From: Rhodoferax mekongensis | Lineage (GTDB): Bacteria; Pseudomonadota; Gammaproteobacteria; Burkholderiales; Burkholderiaceae_C | DNA: 64,000 bases | Assembly: GCF_032191775.1 (NCBI RefSeq) | Contig: NZ_CP132507.1 | Span: forward strand, 3,621,001-3,685,000 | Direction of reading: 5' to 3' | Shown: piece after piece, positions 43,467 to 51,755 of the stretch | Numbering within the stretch: the first letter of the stretch is position 1 | Layout: each line of letters begins with the position of its first letter | The notes under the pieces: model-generated | Told to the model about the DNA's origin: nothing | Database searches by the model: none | The model's input: only the letters and a program-made list of their open reading frames with translations | Translations under genes and position numbers: made by a program

Positions 43467-44663
43467 ATGTTCAGTTTTTTCAAAAAGAAATTCCTTTCTT
43501 CGTCCACTCCGGCCTCTGAGGCGGTAGCGCCAGCCGTTGCACCTTTAGCAGACGAAGTACCGGCGCAGGCCTCCGATGCACCAGCAGAAGCGGTTAGCGC
43601 CCCCGCAGCGTCGGTCACAAGCCCCCCCAGCTCTACCCCCGCCCCGCCCGCACCAGAACCGGCGAACGCGGCACCCGCCAGTACCGGCTGGGGCTCCGGC
43701 TCGCTGATCGGCAGCGCGCTGGTGGCGCCCATTGAAATTCCTGAGGCTCCGGCTACGCCGCCCGAACGCCAGAAGTGGCTGGACAAACTCAAGGCGGGCC
43801 TGGGCAAAACCGCCAGCAGCATCTCCGGCGTGTTCGGCGGCAGCCAGATCGATGAAGCCTTGTATGAGGACCTGGAAGGCGCCTTGCTGATGGCCGACGC
43901 CGGCGTGGCCGCCACCCAGTTGTTGACGGACGCACTGCGAAAAAAGGTCAAGGCTACCGGCGTGACCCACCCGACGGCCCTCAAGAACATCCTGATCGCC
44001 GAGCTGACCGAGCTGCTTCAGCCGCTGCAAAAGCCGCTGGTGATCGGCGAGCACACGCCCACCGTCATCATGGTGGCAGGTGTGAACGGTGCAGGTAAAA
44101 CCACCAGCATCGGCAAGCTGACCAAGCACCTCGCCGACAGCAACGCCAGCGTGTTGCTGGCCGCGGCCGACACCTTCCGCGCCGCTGCGCGCGAGCAACT
44201 CACCGTGTGGGCCGACCGAAACACCGTAGAAATCGTGAGCCAGGAAGGCGGCGACCCCGCTGCCGTGAGCTATGACTCGGTGACCGCCGGCAAGGCACGC
44301 GGCAAGGACGTGGTGCTCATCGACACCGCAGGTCGCCTGCCTACGCAACTGCACCTGATGGAAGAGCTGAAAAAGATCAAGCGCGTCATCGGCAAAGCCG
44401 ACGGCACGGCTCCGCACGAAGTGCTGCTGGTCATCGACGGCAACACCGGCCAGAACGCCGTGGCCCAGGTCAAAGCATTTGACGACGCGCTAGGCCTTAC
44501 CGGCCTGATTGTCACCAAGCTCGACGGCACCGCCAAGGGCGGCGTGCTCGCAGCCATCGCCCGCGAGCGGCCCATTCCGGTGTACTTCATCGGTGTGGGC
44601 GAAAAGCTCGACGAGCTGGAAACCTTCAACGCGCGGGAATTTGCGCAGGCCTTGTTGGCTTAA
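43467..44663 (+). CDS. ftsY: Signal recognition particle receptor FtsY
   Basis: A 398-residue SRP-receptor GTPase. A short basic start (MFSFFKKKF) leads into an Ala/Pro-rich acidic A domain, the N domain, and the G domain with GVNGAGKTT, DTAGRLPTQ, TKLDGTAKGG and the C-terminal GVGEKLDELETF. It docks SRP-ribosome complexes at the inner membrane. It is divergent from the M16 pair and needs a promoter in the 28 bases between or within the M16 5' end. Confidence 0.96.
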   Translation: MFSFFKKKFLSSSTPASEAVAPAVAPLADEVPAQASDAPAEAVSAPAASVTSPPSSTPAPPAPEPANAAPASTGWGSGSLIGSALVAPIEIPEAPATPPERQKWLDKLKAGLGKTASSISGVFGGSQIDEALYEDLEGALLMADAGVAATQLLTDALRKKVKATGVTHPTALKNILIAELTELLQPLQKPLVIGEHTPTVIMVAGVNGAGKTTSIGKLTKHLADSNASVLLAAADTFRAAAREQLTVWADRNTVEIVSQEGGDPAAVSYDSVTAGKARGKDVVLIDTAGRLPTQLHLMEELKKIKRVIGKADGTAPHEVLLVIDGNTGQNAVAQVKAFDDALGLTGLIVTKLDGTAKGGVLAAIARERPIPVYFIGVGEKLDELETFNAREFAQALLA

Positions 44664-44735
44664 GCCCCGTCGTGGGCAAGGTGTAAGAAACGGGCTTATC
44701 GTCCGACCCATTGTTTTCCTTGGACAACCGGAACC

Positions 44736-45935
44736 ATGAGCTCATCCATTCAACGCCGCCAACTTCTTGCCGCCTCTGCAGCATCAGTAACACTTCCCGT
44801 ATTCGCCCAATCCGCCCCCGCATGGTCGGCCATCGAGGCCAAGGCCAAAGGCCAGACTGTTTACTTCAACGCCTGGGGCGGGTCGGAGACCATCAACGCC
44901 TACATCCAGTGGGCAGCTGGTGAAGCGCAGAAGCGCTTTGGTGTGACCGTGCAGCACGTCAAGATTGCCGATGCGCCGGACATGATCAAGCGGGTGCGCA
45001 ACGAAAAAGCCGCTGGCAAAACCAATGGCAGCGTGGACCTGGTGTGGATCAACGGTGAGAACTTTTTGACCATGAAGCGCGAGGGCCTGCTCTTCGGGCC
45101 ATTTGCTGAGAGCCTGCCCTCGTACGCCAAGGTGGATGTGCAGGGAAAACCCACCACCCGCCTGGACTTTGCGGAACCCACCGACGGCCTGGAAGCCCCC
45201 TGGGGCATGGCACAGCTGACCTTCATGATCGACAGCAAACGCACGCCCAAGCCGCCACAGAACCTCGCAGAGCTGCAAGCCTTTGCCAAAGCCAACCCCG
45301 GCCGCGTGACCTATCCGCGCCCACCCAACTTCCACGGCACCACATTCCTGAAGCAAGTGCTAATGGATGTGAACGCCAACCGCGACGCGCTGTACAAACC
45401 GGTCACTCCCGATGCGTTCGCCAAAGCCACCGCGCCCTTGTGGGCCGCGCTGGACCAGTTGCACCCGCATCTGTGGCGCGGCGGCAAGCAGTTCCCCAAC
45501 AACGCAGAAGCCATCCGCCAGATGCTGGCCGATGGCGAAGTGGCTCTCGCCCTCACCTTCAACCCCAACGATGCCGCGAACGAAATAGCCGCCAAGCGCC
45601 TCCCAGCTAGCGTGACAAGCTATCAATTCAGTAGCGGAACCATCGGAAACACGCACTTCGTGGCCATTCCGGTGAATGCCACCGCCAAGGAAGGTGCGCA
45701 GGTGTTTGCCAACTTTTTGCTCAGCGCCGAGGCCCAAGCCCGCAAGGCCGACATCACCGTGTGGGGAGACCCGACCGTGCTCGCCATGGACAAGCTCAGC
45801 GCCACAGAGCGGGCTGCATTTGCCGCCAAGCCCCTGCCCGGCCAGGTAGAAAAGCCAGCGCCCGCCATCCCTGAGCCACACGGCAGTTGGGTGGATGCGC
45901 TGGAGAAAGAGTGGACCAAGCGCTACGCTGGGTGA
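44736..45935 (+). CDS. YnjB-like ABC transporter solute-binding protein
   Basis: A 399-residue periplasmic binding protein with a twin-arginine-like signal (QRRQLLAASAASVTL, cleavage near FAQS). The fold segments GQTVYFNAWGGSETINAYIQ, DLVWINGENFL and PNFHGTTFLKQ match the YnjB group. No permease or ATPase gene is adjacent, so it is an orphan in this window. Substrate unknown; thiamine-like or small organic ligands have been suggested for relatives. A terminator follows immediately. Confidence 0.82.
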   Translation: MSSSIQRRQLLAASAASVTLPVFAQSAPAWSAIEAKAKGQTVYFNAWGGSETINAYIQWAAGEAQKRFGVTVQHVKIADAPDMIKRVRNEKAAGKTNGSVDLVWINGENFLTMKREGLLFGPFAESLPSYAKVDVQGKPTTRLDFAEPTDGLEAPWGMAQLTFMIDSKRTPKPPQNLAELQAFAKANPGRVTYPRPPNFHGTTFLKQVLMDVNANRDALYKPVTPDAFAKATAPLWAALDQLHPHLWRGGKQFPNNAEAIRQMLADGEVALALTFNPNDAANEIAAKRLPASVTSYQFSSGTIGNTHFVAIPVNATAKEGAQVFANFLLSAEAQARKADITVWGDPTVLAMDKLSATERAAFAAKPLPGQVEKPAPAIPEPHGSWVDALEKEWTKRYAG

Positions 45936-45940
45936 GAAAT

Positions 45941-45964
45941 AGTTCGCACAAAAGCGGACTTTTT
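45941..45964 (+). terminator. Terminator after the solute-binding protein
   Basis: AGTTCGC-ACAAAA-GCGGACT with TTTT; one G-T pair in a 7-bp stem. It starts 6 bases after the stop. Confidence 0.75.
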
Positions 45965-46057
45965 CAAGCGCCCTTGGCAATCCGGTAGACAAATCTGAAG
46001 CTCTGCCCGTTCAATGCGGGCTGGCCGGCTGGCGGCCCTAACTTTGGATTTGTTTGC

Positions 46058-46678
46058 ATGTCTTTCCTCACACACTCTTCCCGCTTGGCGCGCATGGGCG
46101 CCACTGTTGCTTTTGTCGCTGTTGCAGGCGCTAGTCTCACCGCCTGCCAGCAAGCACCTGTGGCATCCGCAGCACCGGTTTACAGTGGCCCGACTCTGCC
46201 GATTGCGCAGTCCGATCGAGGTGTACAGATTTTTCTGCCCAGCGCAGCATTGTTTGAATCCGGCAAGTCCACCTTGAATGCCACCGAATCAGCCGCCTAC
46301 ATGCAGCGCGTGGCGCAACTCATCAACACCAAGACCGACAAAAATGTGGTGTTGGAAGGTCACACCGACAACGTCGGCAACGAAGCCCTGAACCAGGAGC
46401 TGTCGGAAGCCCGAGCCCGTAGCGTGAAAGAGGCTTTGCTCGCCCAGGGCGTAGACGCCAAGCGCCTGAACACTAGCGGCTTCTCCTTCAAGCGCCCAAT
46501 TGCCTCCAACGCGACTGACGACGGCCGCAAGCTCAACCGCCGTGTCGAGGTGGTGATTCTGGAAGAAAAGGTAGAAAACATTACCCGCGGTGAAGCACCT
46601 AACGCATTTGAAAACGCCTGGGATCGCCTCAAGGCCATGATGGACAAGGGCCTGATCAAACCCATGATGGCGCAATGA
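46058..46678 (+). CDS. OmpA-family lipoprotein
   Basis: A 206-residue outer-membrane lipoprotein. The lipobox is SLTAC (Cys near 30) and the OmpA peptidoglycan-binding domain shows LFESGKSTLN, LEGHTDNVGNEALNQ, LSEARARSVKEAL and GRKLNRRVEVVI. It anchors the outer membrane to peptidoglycan. The C-terminal ~40 residues are extra and helical. The stop overlaps the downstream patatin ATG by 4 bases (ATGA), so they form a coupled pair. Confidence 0.88.
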   Translation: MSFLTHSSRLARMGATVAFVAVAGASLTACQQAPVASAAPVYSGPTLPIAQSDRGVQIFLPSAALFESGKSTLNATESAAYMQRVAQLINTKTDKNVVLEGHTDNVGNEALNQELSEARARSVKEALLAQGVDAKRLNTSGFSFKRPIASNATDDGRKLNRRVEVVILEEKVENITRGEAPNAFENAWDRLKAMMDKGLIKPMMAQ

Positions 46679-47577
46679 TGGAGCGCCACACCATGCAACG
46701 CCGCGCGTTCAATTCCACACTGGCCAAGGGTTTGGCGGCAGCCTCAGCAACCACGCTGGCAGGCACTGCTGGTGCGCAAACAGTACCCAAGCGCGGTGGA
46801 AAGCTGGGCTTGGTATTGGGCGGCGGCTCAGCCCGGGGCTTTTCGCACATCGGTGTGCTCAAAGCACTGGAAGAAAGCGGCTACAAGGCAGACGTGGTGG
46901 TAGGCACCAGCGCGGGTTCACTGGTGGGCGCCTTTTATGCAGCGGGCTATACGCCTTGGCAAATGGAAGAAGTGGCCCTCAAGGTGCGAGACATTGATGT
47001 GGCAGACCTCAACTCAGCCAATAAACGCGGCATGTTCGCGGGCGAGGCATTGCAAAAACTGGTGAACGACTACGTGCGCCAGCAGCCCATAGAAAAGCTC
47101 AAACTCACCTTCGGCGCGGTGGCGACCAACCTGCATAGCGGCGAAGCCGTGCTGCTCCGCTCGGGCGACACCGGCCAGGCAGTGCGCGCATCGAGCGCCA
47201 TTCCCGGCGTGTTTGTGCCCACGCAAGTGGGCGGTAACGAGCTGGTGGACGGCGGCCTGGTGAGCCCGCTGCCTGTGCGCTTTGCAAGGGCCCTGGGCGC
47301 AACCCAGGTGATTGCGGTGGACGTGGGCACCAAACCGCAAAACAATGTGGGCAACGGCTTGTACGAAGTCATTCTGCAGTCCTTCGAAATCATGGGTCGT
47401 GCGCTGGCCAACCTCGAAGGAAAAGAGGCCGACTTCCTTATCCGCCCGGATACCTCGCGCTTCAGCAGCACCGACTTTGGTGCCCGCAAAGACCTGATCC
47501 AGGCCGGCTACGTGGCAGGGCGGGCTGCACTGGCAGAGCTCAATCGCAAAGTGCCCCCCAATGCCAAAGCCGGCTGA
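46675..47577 (+). CDS. Patatin-like phospholipase, exported (RssA-like)
   Basis: A 300-residue patatin. A twin-arginine-like signal (MQRRAFNSTLAKGLAAASAT, cleavage near AGAQT) is followed by the oxyanion GGGSARGFSHIG, nucleophile GTSAG (near 87-91) and the catalytic Asp in VDGGLVSPLP. It should hydrolyse acyl esters in the periplasm or envelope. It is coupled to the OmpA lipoprotein, which suggests an envelope role. Confidence 0.88.
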   Translation: MMERHTMQRRAFNSTLAKGLAAASATTLAGTAGAQTVPKRGGKLGLVLGGGSARGFSHIGVLKALEESGYKADVVVGTSAGSLVGAFYAAGYTPWQMEEVALKVRDIDVADLNSANKRGMFAGEALQKLVNDYVRQQPIEKLKLTFGAVATNLHSGEAVLLRSGDTGQAVRASSAIPGVFVPTQVGGNELVDGGLVSPLPVRFARALGATQVIAVDVGTKPQNNVGNGLYEVILQSFEIMGRALANLEGKEADFLIRPDTSRFSSTDFGARKDLIQAGYVAGRAALAELNRKVPPNAKAG

Positions 47578-47609
47578 ACCGGCCAGCGCGCAAACCTGAC
47601 CGTTCGCGA

Positions 47610-47646
47610 ATTGTGGGCCCGTGCAAGTGGTGGCCGGGCCCACAAT
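47610..47646 (+). repeat. Perfect inverted repeat over the start of the dCache gene
   Basis: ATTGTGGGCCCG (47610-47621) and CGGGCCCACAAT (47635-47646) form a 12-bp stem with a 13-base loop. The 3' arm contains the A and T of the ATG at 47645. The hairpin would hide the start codon and any ribosome site in the mRNA. It could also end transcription from the patatin gene, but no T-run follows. Confidence 0.88.
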
Positions 47647-48988
47647 GGCAGCCATGCCAAACACAGCACCCGCACCTGAAGCGCCCGCGCTCAACGCCCA
47701 AGGGCTCACGCGCAAACACCACCTGAGCCTGGTCCTTGTGCTGGGCGGCTTGGCCTTGGTACTGCTGCTGGGCAGCTGGAGCCTGTACAGCCGCCAGAAA
47801 GCTGCCCTGACCTGGGCCCTGAGTGCACAAGGCGAACAACTACAGCTCGCCCTGAATGACACGCTCGACGCTGCCCGCCTGCACGCCATGGGCATGCGCC
47901 AAAGCGCTGAACGCAACCTGCGCCAACCCCTTTTTAACGACAGCAGCCTCGCGGAACGGCTGGAGCGCCGAAACCTCGCGCCGCTGCGCGATGCACCGTG
48001 GGATCGCATGCCGCAAGACCTGGCAAAAGACATGGGTGCCGTACATACCAACCCTGCTGCCAGTGGCGACTACCGGCGCGAACTCAATGCGCCGCTGGGT
48101 GCGCTGGGTCAAGCGGTAGCCGCACACGCCCAGCAGCAGCGCCTTGCTTGGAGCTACTTTTTTGACGCCCAGAAGCGCTGGCGATGGGTGTATCCGGCCC
48201 AGGCCCGGGACGAAGTGCTGATCGCCACCGGCAAAGCCGACATGGGTGCAGCCCTGCCGGTGCTGTGGGATGCCGCAGGCTTGGATGCGGCGGGACCGGC
48301 TCGCAACCCGCAAAAGGAACCGGTGTGGTCTGCGCCGCACACCGACCCCTTCAAGAAAATCACTGTCGTTTCTGCATTGGCCCCGGTGTATGTGGGTGAA
48401 GCCTTTGTCGGTGCCATGGGCACCGACCTGAGCCTGGAGGCCCTTGGCACCGTCATGCAACAACGCCCGCTGGCCATGGGGCAGGCCTGGGTGATCGACA
48501 AAGAAGGGCGCGTGCTCGCCAGCAGCGACACCAAGGCAGGCACCCCGCCCTCCGGCCCGTACACCACGGAAGCAGGCTGGCTGCGCTATGCCCTACGCGG
48601 CTCGCCGTTCAGCCTGGTGATTTATGCGCCCGACGGCGTGGTAGCCAGCCACACCTTGGGCAAGCTGATGCCCATGCTCGTCACCGGTCTGCTGGGCTTG
48701 TTGGCGGCCGCAGGCACTGCACTCTGGCTCAGCCGCCAATTCACCTTGCCTGCCCTGCAGTTAGCCGATTACGTACAGAACGCCGAGGGCCCCAACATCA
48801 AGCGCCCACCCAAAGTGCCTGCCCTCTGGAAGCCCTGGTTTGACCGCGCTGCGAGAGCCGCCCTGGACCGGCGCGACCAGGTCATGCACCACCACCAGCG
48901 CAGCAGCCAGCTCGAAAAGCAGATCATCCAGCTCGAAGCACAGGTTCGCGCACGCGACAACAAGGGCCAGCAGCCTCACTCAGAATAG
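47645..48988 (+). CDS. dCache-domain membrane protein without output domain
   Basis: A 447-residue protein. A transmembrane helix (LVLVLGGLALVLLLGS) is followed by a ~270-residue periplasmic double-Cache sensor region (VSALAPVYVGEAFVGAMGTD). A second helix comes near 350 (MLVTGLLGLLAAAGTALWLS), with a short cytosolic coiled coil (QRSSQLEKQIIQLEAQVRAR). No kinase, GGDEF or methyl-accepting domain follows. It is therefore an orphan receptor, possibly dimerising with a partner. The ATG may be 47645 or 47654; a GTG at 47621 is also in frame. Confidence 0.75.
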   Translation: MAAMPNTAPAPEAPALNAQGLTRKHHLSLVLVLGGLALVLLLGSWSLYSRQKAALTWALSAQGEQLQLALNDTLDAARLHAMGMRQSAERNLRQPLFNDSSLAERLERRNLAPLRDAPWDRMPQDLAKDMGAVHTNPAASGDYRRELNAPLGALGQAVAAHAQQQRLAWSYFFDAQKRWRWVYPAQARDEVLIATGKADMGAALPVLWDAAGLDAAGPARNPQKEPVWSAPHTDPFKKITVVSALAPVYVGEAFVGAMGTDLSLEALGTVMQQRPLAMGQAWVIDKEGRVLASSDTKAGTPPSGPYTTEAGWLRYALRGSPFSLVIYAPDGVVASHTLGKLMPMLVTGLLGLLAAAGTALWLSRQFTLPALQLADYVQNAEGPNIKRPPKVPALWKPWFDRAARAALDRRDQVMHHHQRSSQLEKQIIQLEAQVRARDNKGQQPHSE

Positions 48989-49012
48989 GCGCTCCTCAAC
49001 GGGAGACACGCC

Positions 49013-50122
49013 TTGAAAAAAATTGCTCCATTCGTGGCCGCCGCCTCGGGCCTGGTGCTGCTGTACCTGTTGCTGTGGCCGGTACCCGTCAGCCCCGTGG
49101 TTTGGAATGCTCCCGCTGCTCCGGGCTACACCGGCCCGCACGCAGTGAACACACGGCTTGGCAACTTGCGGATGATCGACTTGCAAGGCGAGGTGGGCCC
49201 TGAGCACATCCAGTTCGGCCGCGACGGCAAGCTTTACACCACCGTGGCGAGCGGCAACATCTTGCGCATGGAGGCCGATGGCACCGCGCAGCAGGTATTT
49301 GCCAACACCGACGGCCGGGTGCTGGGCTTTGACTTTGATGCACAGGGCAACCTGATCGCAGCGGATGCTGTCAAAGGGCTGCTCTCCATCGCCCCGGATG
49401 CGAAGGTCACCGTGCTCACCGATACGGTGAACGGAGACCCGATCCGCTATGCGGATGCAGTGGTTGTTGCCAAAAATGGCAAGATGTATTTCAGCGATGC
49501 ATCCACCCGCTTCGCACCCAAAGACTGGGGCGGCACTTTCGAGGCCAGCGTGCTCGACATCCTGGAGCAAGCCAGCACCGGCCGCATTCTGGAATATGAC
49601 CCGGCCACCAAAACCACCCGCCTGGTCGCCAGCGGCTTGAGTTTTGCCAACGGTGTGGCGCTGAGCGAGGACGAACAGTCTCTGTTTGTGAACGAGACCG
49701 GCAAATATCGGGTGTGGAAAATTGCGGTGAACGCCAATGAGCTCGATGTGCGCACGCTAGGCACCCACGCCCATGCGCAAGCCCAAGTACTGCTGGACAA
49801 CCTGCCCGGCTACCCCGACAACCTGATGCGCGGCCTGGACGGAAAAATCTGGCTGGGCTTTGCCAAGCCCCGCAACCCGACCGTCGACAACATGGCCGGT
49901 AAACCCTGGTTGCGCAGCCTCACCTTGCGTTTGCCGCGTGTGCTGTGGCCCATCCCCAAGGCCTACGGCCATGTCATGGCCTTCACCGAAGACGGCAAAG
50001 TAGTGGCCGACCTGCAAGACCCAAGCGGAAGTTACCCCGAAACCACAGCGATTACCGAAACCAAAGACCGCTTGTATGTGCAGAGCCTGCACGCCCACGG
50101 TCTGGGCTGGTTGCCCAAGTAA
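49013..50122 (+). CDS. SMP-30/strictosidine synthase-like membrane-anchored protein
   Basis: A 369-residue beta-propeller. A membrane anchor (FVAAASGLVLLYLLLWPVP) leads into GPEHIQFGRDGKLYTTVASG, GRVLGFDFDAQGNL and the strictosidine-synthase-like SGLSFANGVALSEDEQSLFV block. Homologs act as lactonases or arylesterases, like animal APMAP. The active site is not assignable by eye. It follows the dCache gene by 24 bases with no terminator visible, so the two may be one unit. Confidence 0.85.
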   Translation: MKKIAPFVAAASGLVLLYLLLWPVPVSPVVWNAPAAPGYTGPHAVNTRLGNLRMIDLQGEVGPEHIQFGRDGKLYTTVASGNILRMEADGTAQQVFANTDGRVLGFDFDAQGNLIAADAVKGLLSIAPDAKVTVLTDTVNGDPIRYADAVVVAKNGKMYFSDASTRFAPKDWGGTFEASVLDILEQASTGRILEYDPATKTTRLVASGLSFANGVALSEDEQSLFVNETGKYRVWKIAVNANELDVRTLGTHAHAQAQVLLDNLPGYPDNLMRGLDGKIWLGFAKPRNPTVDNMAGKPWLRSLTLRLPRVLWPIPKAYGHVMAFTEDGKVVADLQDPSGSYPETTAITETKDRLYVQSLHAHGLGWLPK

Positions 50123-50129
50123 GGCGGAT

Positions 50130-51014
50130 TTACTGCACCAGCCCGGCCGCCACCGCCGGCGGTTCGCGTTTGGCCGTGACTGCGCTGCCGGCCGCCGCAC
50201 CCATGATGAACACAATCGCCCACCACTGTGGGGCGCTGAGCTGTTCATTCAACATCACCAAGCCCAGCAAGGCTGCCACCGCGGGCTCCATGCTGGTCAT
50301 GATGCCGAAGGCCTCTTGCGGCAGACGCTTGAGGGCCACCATCTCCAGCGAGATAGGTATGGCACTGGAAATCGCCGCCACCACCAGCCCGATCCATAAA
50401 ACGTGTGGATCCAGCAGAGCCGCACCTGCGTGCCAGATGCCGAAGGGCACTACGGTAATGGCCGCCACCGTGAGCCCCAGCGCCACCGAGTGGCCCGCAT
50501 GCAAGTGACCCACGCGCTTGCCGAACACGATGTAAGCACCCCAGAATGCGGCGGCAGCCAGTGCATAGAGCACGCCGGTCACGTCCAGTGCCTGCACATT
50601 GCTGCCAAAGGGCAGCAGCAAACCCAGCCCCGCAATCGCCAGCACCAGCCAGACAAAGTCCACCGGCTTGCGCGACGAATACAGCGCCACCGCCAAAGGC
50701 CCCGAAAACTCGATCGCCACCGCAATGCCAAATGGAATGGTGCGCAGCGACATGTAAAACAACAAGTTCATCAGCCCCAGCGCCACACCGTAACGCAACA
50801 GTGACATGCGGTCGGCCGGTGCCAACGACCAACGCCAGGGTCGCCAGATCAGCAAAAGCAATAGCGCTGAAAAGCCCACGCGAAGCGCGGTGGTGCCCAG
50901 AGAGCCAACCACAGGGAATAACTGTTTGGCAATCGATGTGCCCAGCCCCAAGGCCGTGACAGAACCCAAAACCGCCAGCAAAGGCAGTACATGATGAAAG
51001 CGGTGTGAAGACAT
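50130..51014 (-). CDS. EamA/RhtA-type exporter
   Basis: A 294-residue inner-membrane transporter with about ten helices forming two EamA halves (e.g. VALGLMNLLFYMSLRTIPFG and AISSAIPISLEMVALKRLPQ). It resembles the RhtA threonine/homoserine exporter group. Substrate cannot be told from sequence. The ATG at 51014 is taken; the longer frame upstream is hydrophilic. Convergent with the SMP-30-like gene, 7 bases apart. Confidence 0.88.
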   Translation of the reverse strand: MSSHRFHHVLPLLAVLGSVTALGLGTSIAKQLFPVVGSLGTTALRVGFSALLLLLIWRPWRWSLAPADRMSLLRYGVALGLMNLLFYMSLRTIPFGIAVAIEFSGPLAVALYSSRKPVDFVWLVLAIAGLGLLLPFGSNVQALDVTGVLYALAAAAFWGAYIVFGKRVGHLHAGHSVALGLTVAAITVVPFGIWHAGAALLDPHVLWIGLVVAAISSAIPISLEMVALKRLPQEAFGIMTSMEPAVAALLGLVMLNEQLSAPQWWAIVFIMGAAAGSAVTAKREPPAVAAGLVQ

Positions 51015-51083
51015 GCCCTGACGATAACCGGTGCAACTCAGGTATAAACCCGTCTCCCCCAATTGACTACCCCATCCCGCGCC

Positions 51084-51755
51084 ATGACTGCCCTGCTCTC
51101 TTGCATCGAACTCGAATCCGCCCCCAACCCCACGGCCGCTGTCATCTGGATGCACGGGCTGGGCGCCACCAGCGATGACTTTGCAGGCCTGGTGCCCGAG
51201 CTGAACTTGGAAGGCTGCCAGCCCATCCGCTTTGTGTTTCCGCAGGCACCCAGCATCCCGATCACCATCAACGGTGGCTACGTAATGCCCGGCTGGTACG
51301 ACCTGTATGGCATGGATCTGGTGAGCAAGCAGGATGCAGCGGGCATTCAGCGCTCAGAAACAGCCATTGCGGCGCTGGTGGACCGTGAAGTGGCACGTGG
51401 CATTCCGTATGAACGCATCGTGCTCGCAGGCTTCAGCCAGGGTTGCGCTATGGCGCTGCACACCGCGCTGCGCTTGCCACACCCCATTGCAGGCGTCATG
51501 GCCTTGTCCGGCTACCTGCCGCTGGCAGACCGCTTTGCCACCGAGCGCAATGCCGCCAACGCGAGCACCCCCATCTTCATGGCGCACGGCACCCAGGACC
51601 CGGTGGTGATCTTGAAACGCGGCGAAGACTCGCGCGATGCGCTGGCGTCCCTCGGCCACAAAGTGCAGTGGCACACCTACCCCATGCCGCACAGCGTGCA
51701 CCCGCGCGAAGTGGCTGACATTGCCGCCTTCTTGAAGCAAGTGTTGCCCGCGTAA
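51084..51755 (+). CDS. Alpha/beta-hydrolase carboxylesterase
   Basis: A 223-residue phospholipase/carboxylesterase-type hydrolase. VIWMHGLGATSDDFAGLV opens the domain, the nucleophile elbow is GFSQGCAM (Ser ~117), and catalytic Asp (GTQDPVV) and His (MPHSVHP) follow. It acts on short acyl or aryl esters, cytosolic. The stop TAA shares its last A with the ATG of the Hsp70-like gene, implying coupling. Confidence 0.93.
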   Translation: MTALLSCIELESAPNPTAAVIWMHGLGATSDDFAGLVPELNLEGCQPIRFVFPQAPSIPITINGGYVMPGWYDLYGMDLVSKQDAAGIQRSETAIAALVDREVARGIPYERIVLAGFSQGCAMALHTALRLPHPIAGVMALSGYLPLADRFATERNAANASTPIFMAHGTQDPVVILKRGEDSRDALASLGHKVQWHTYPMPHSVHPREVADIAAFLKQVLPA

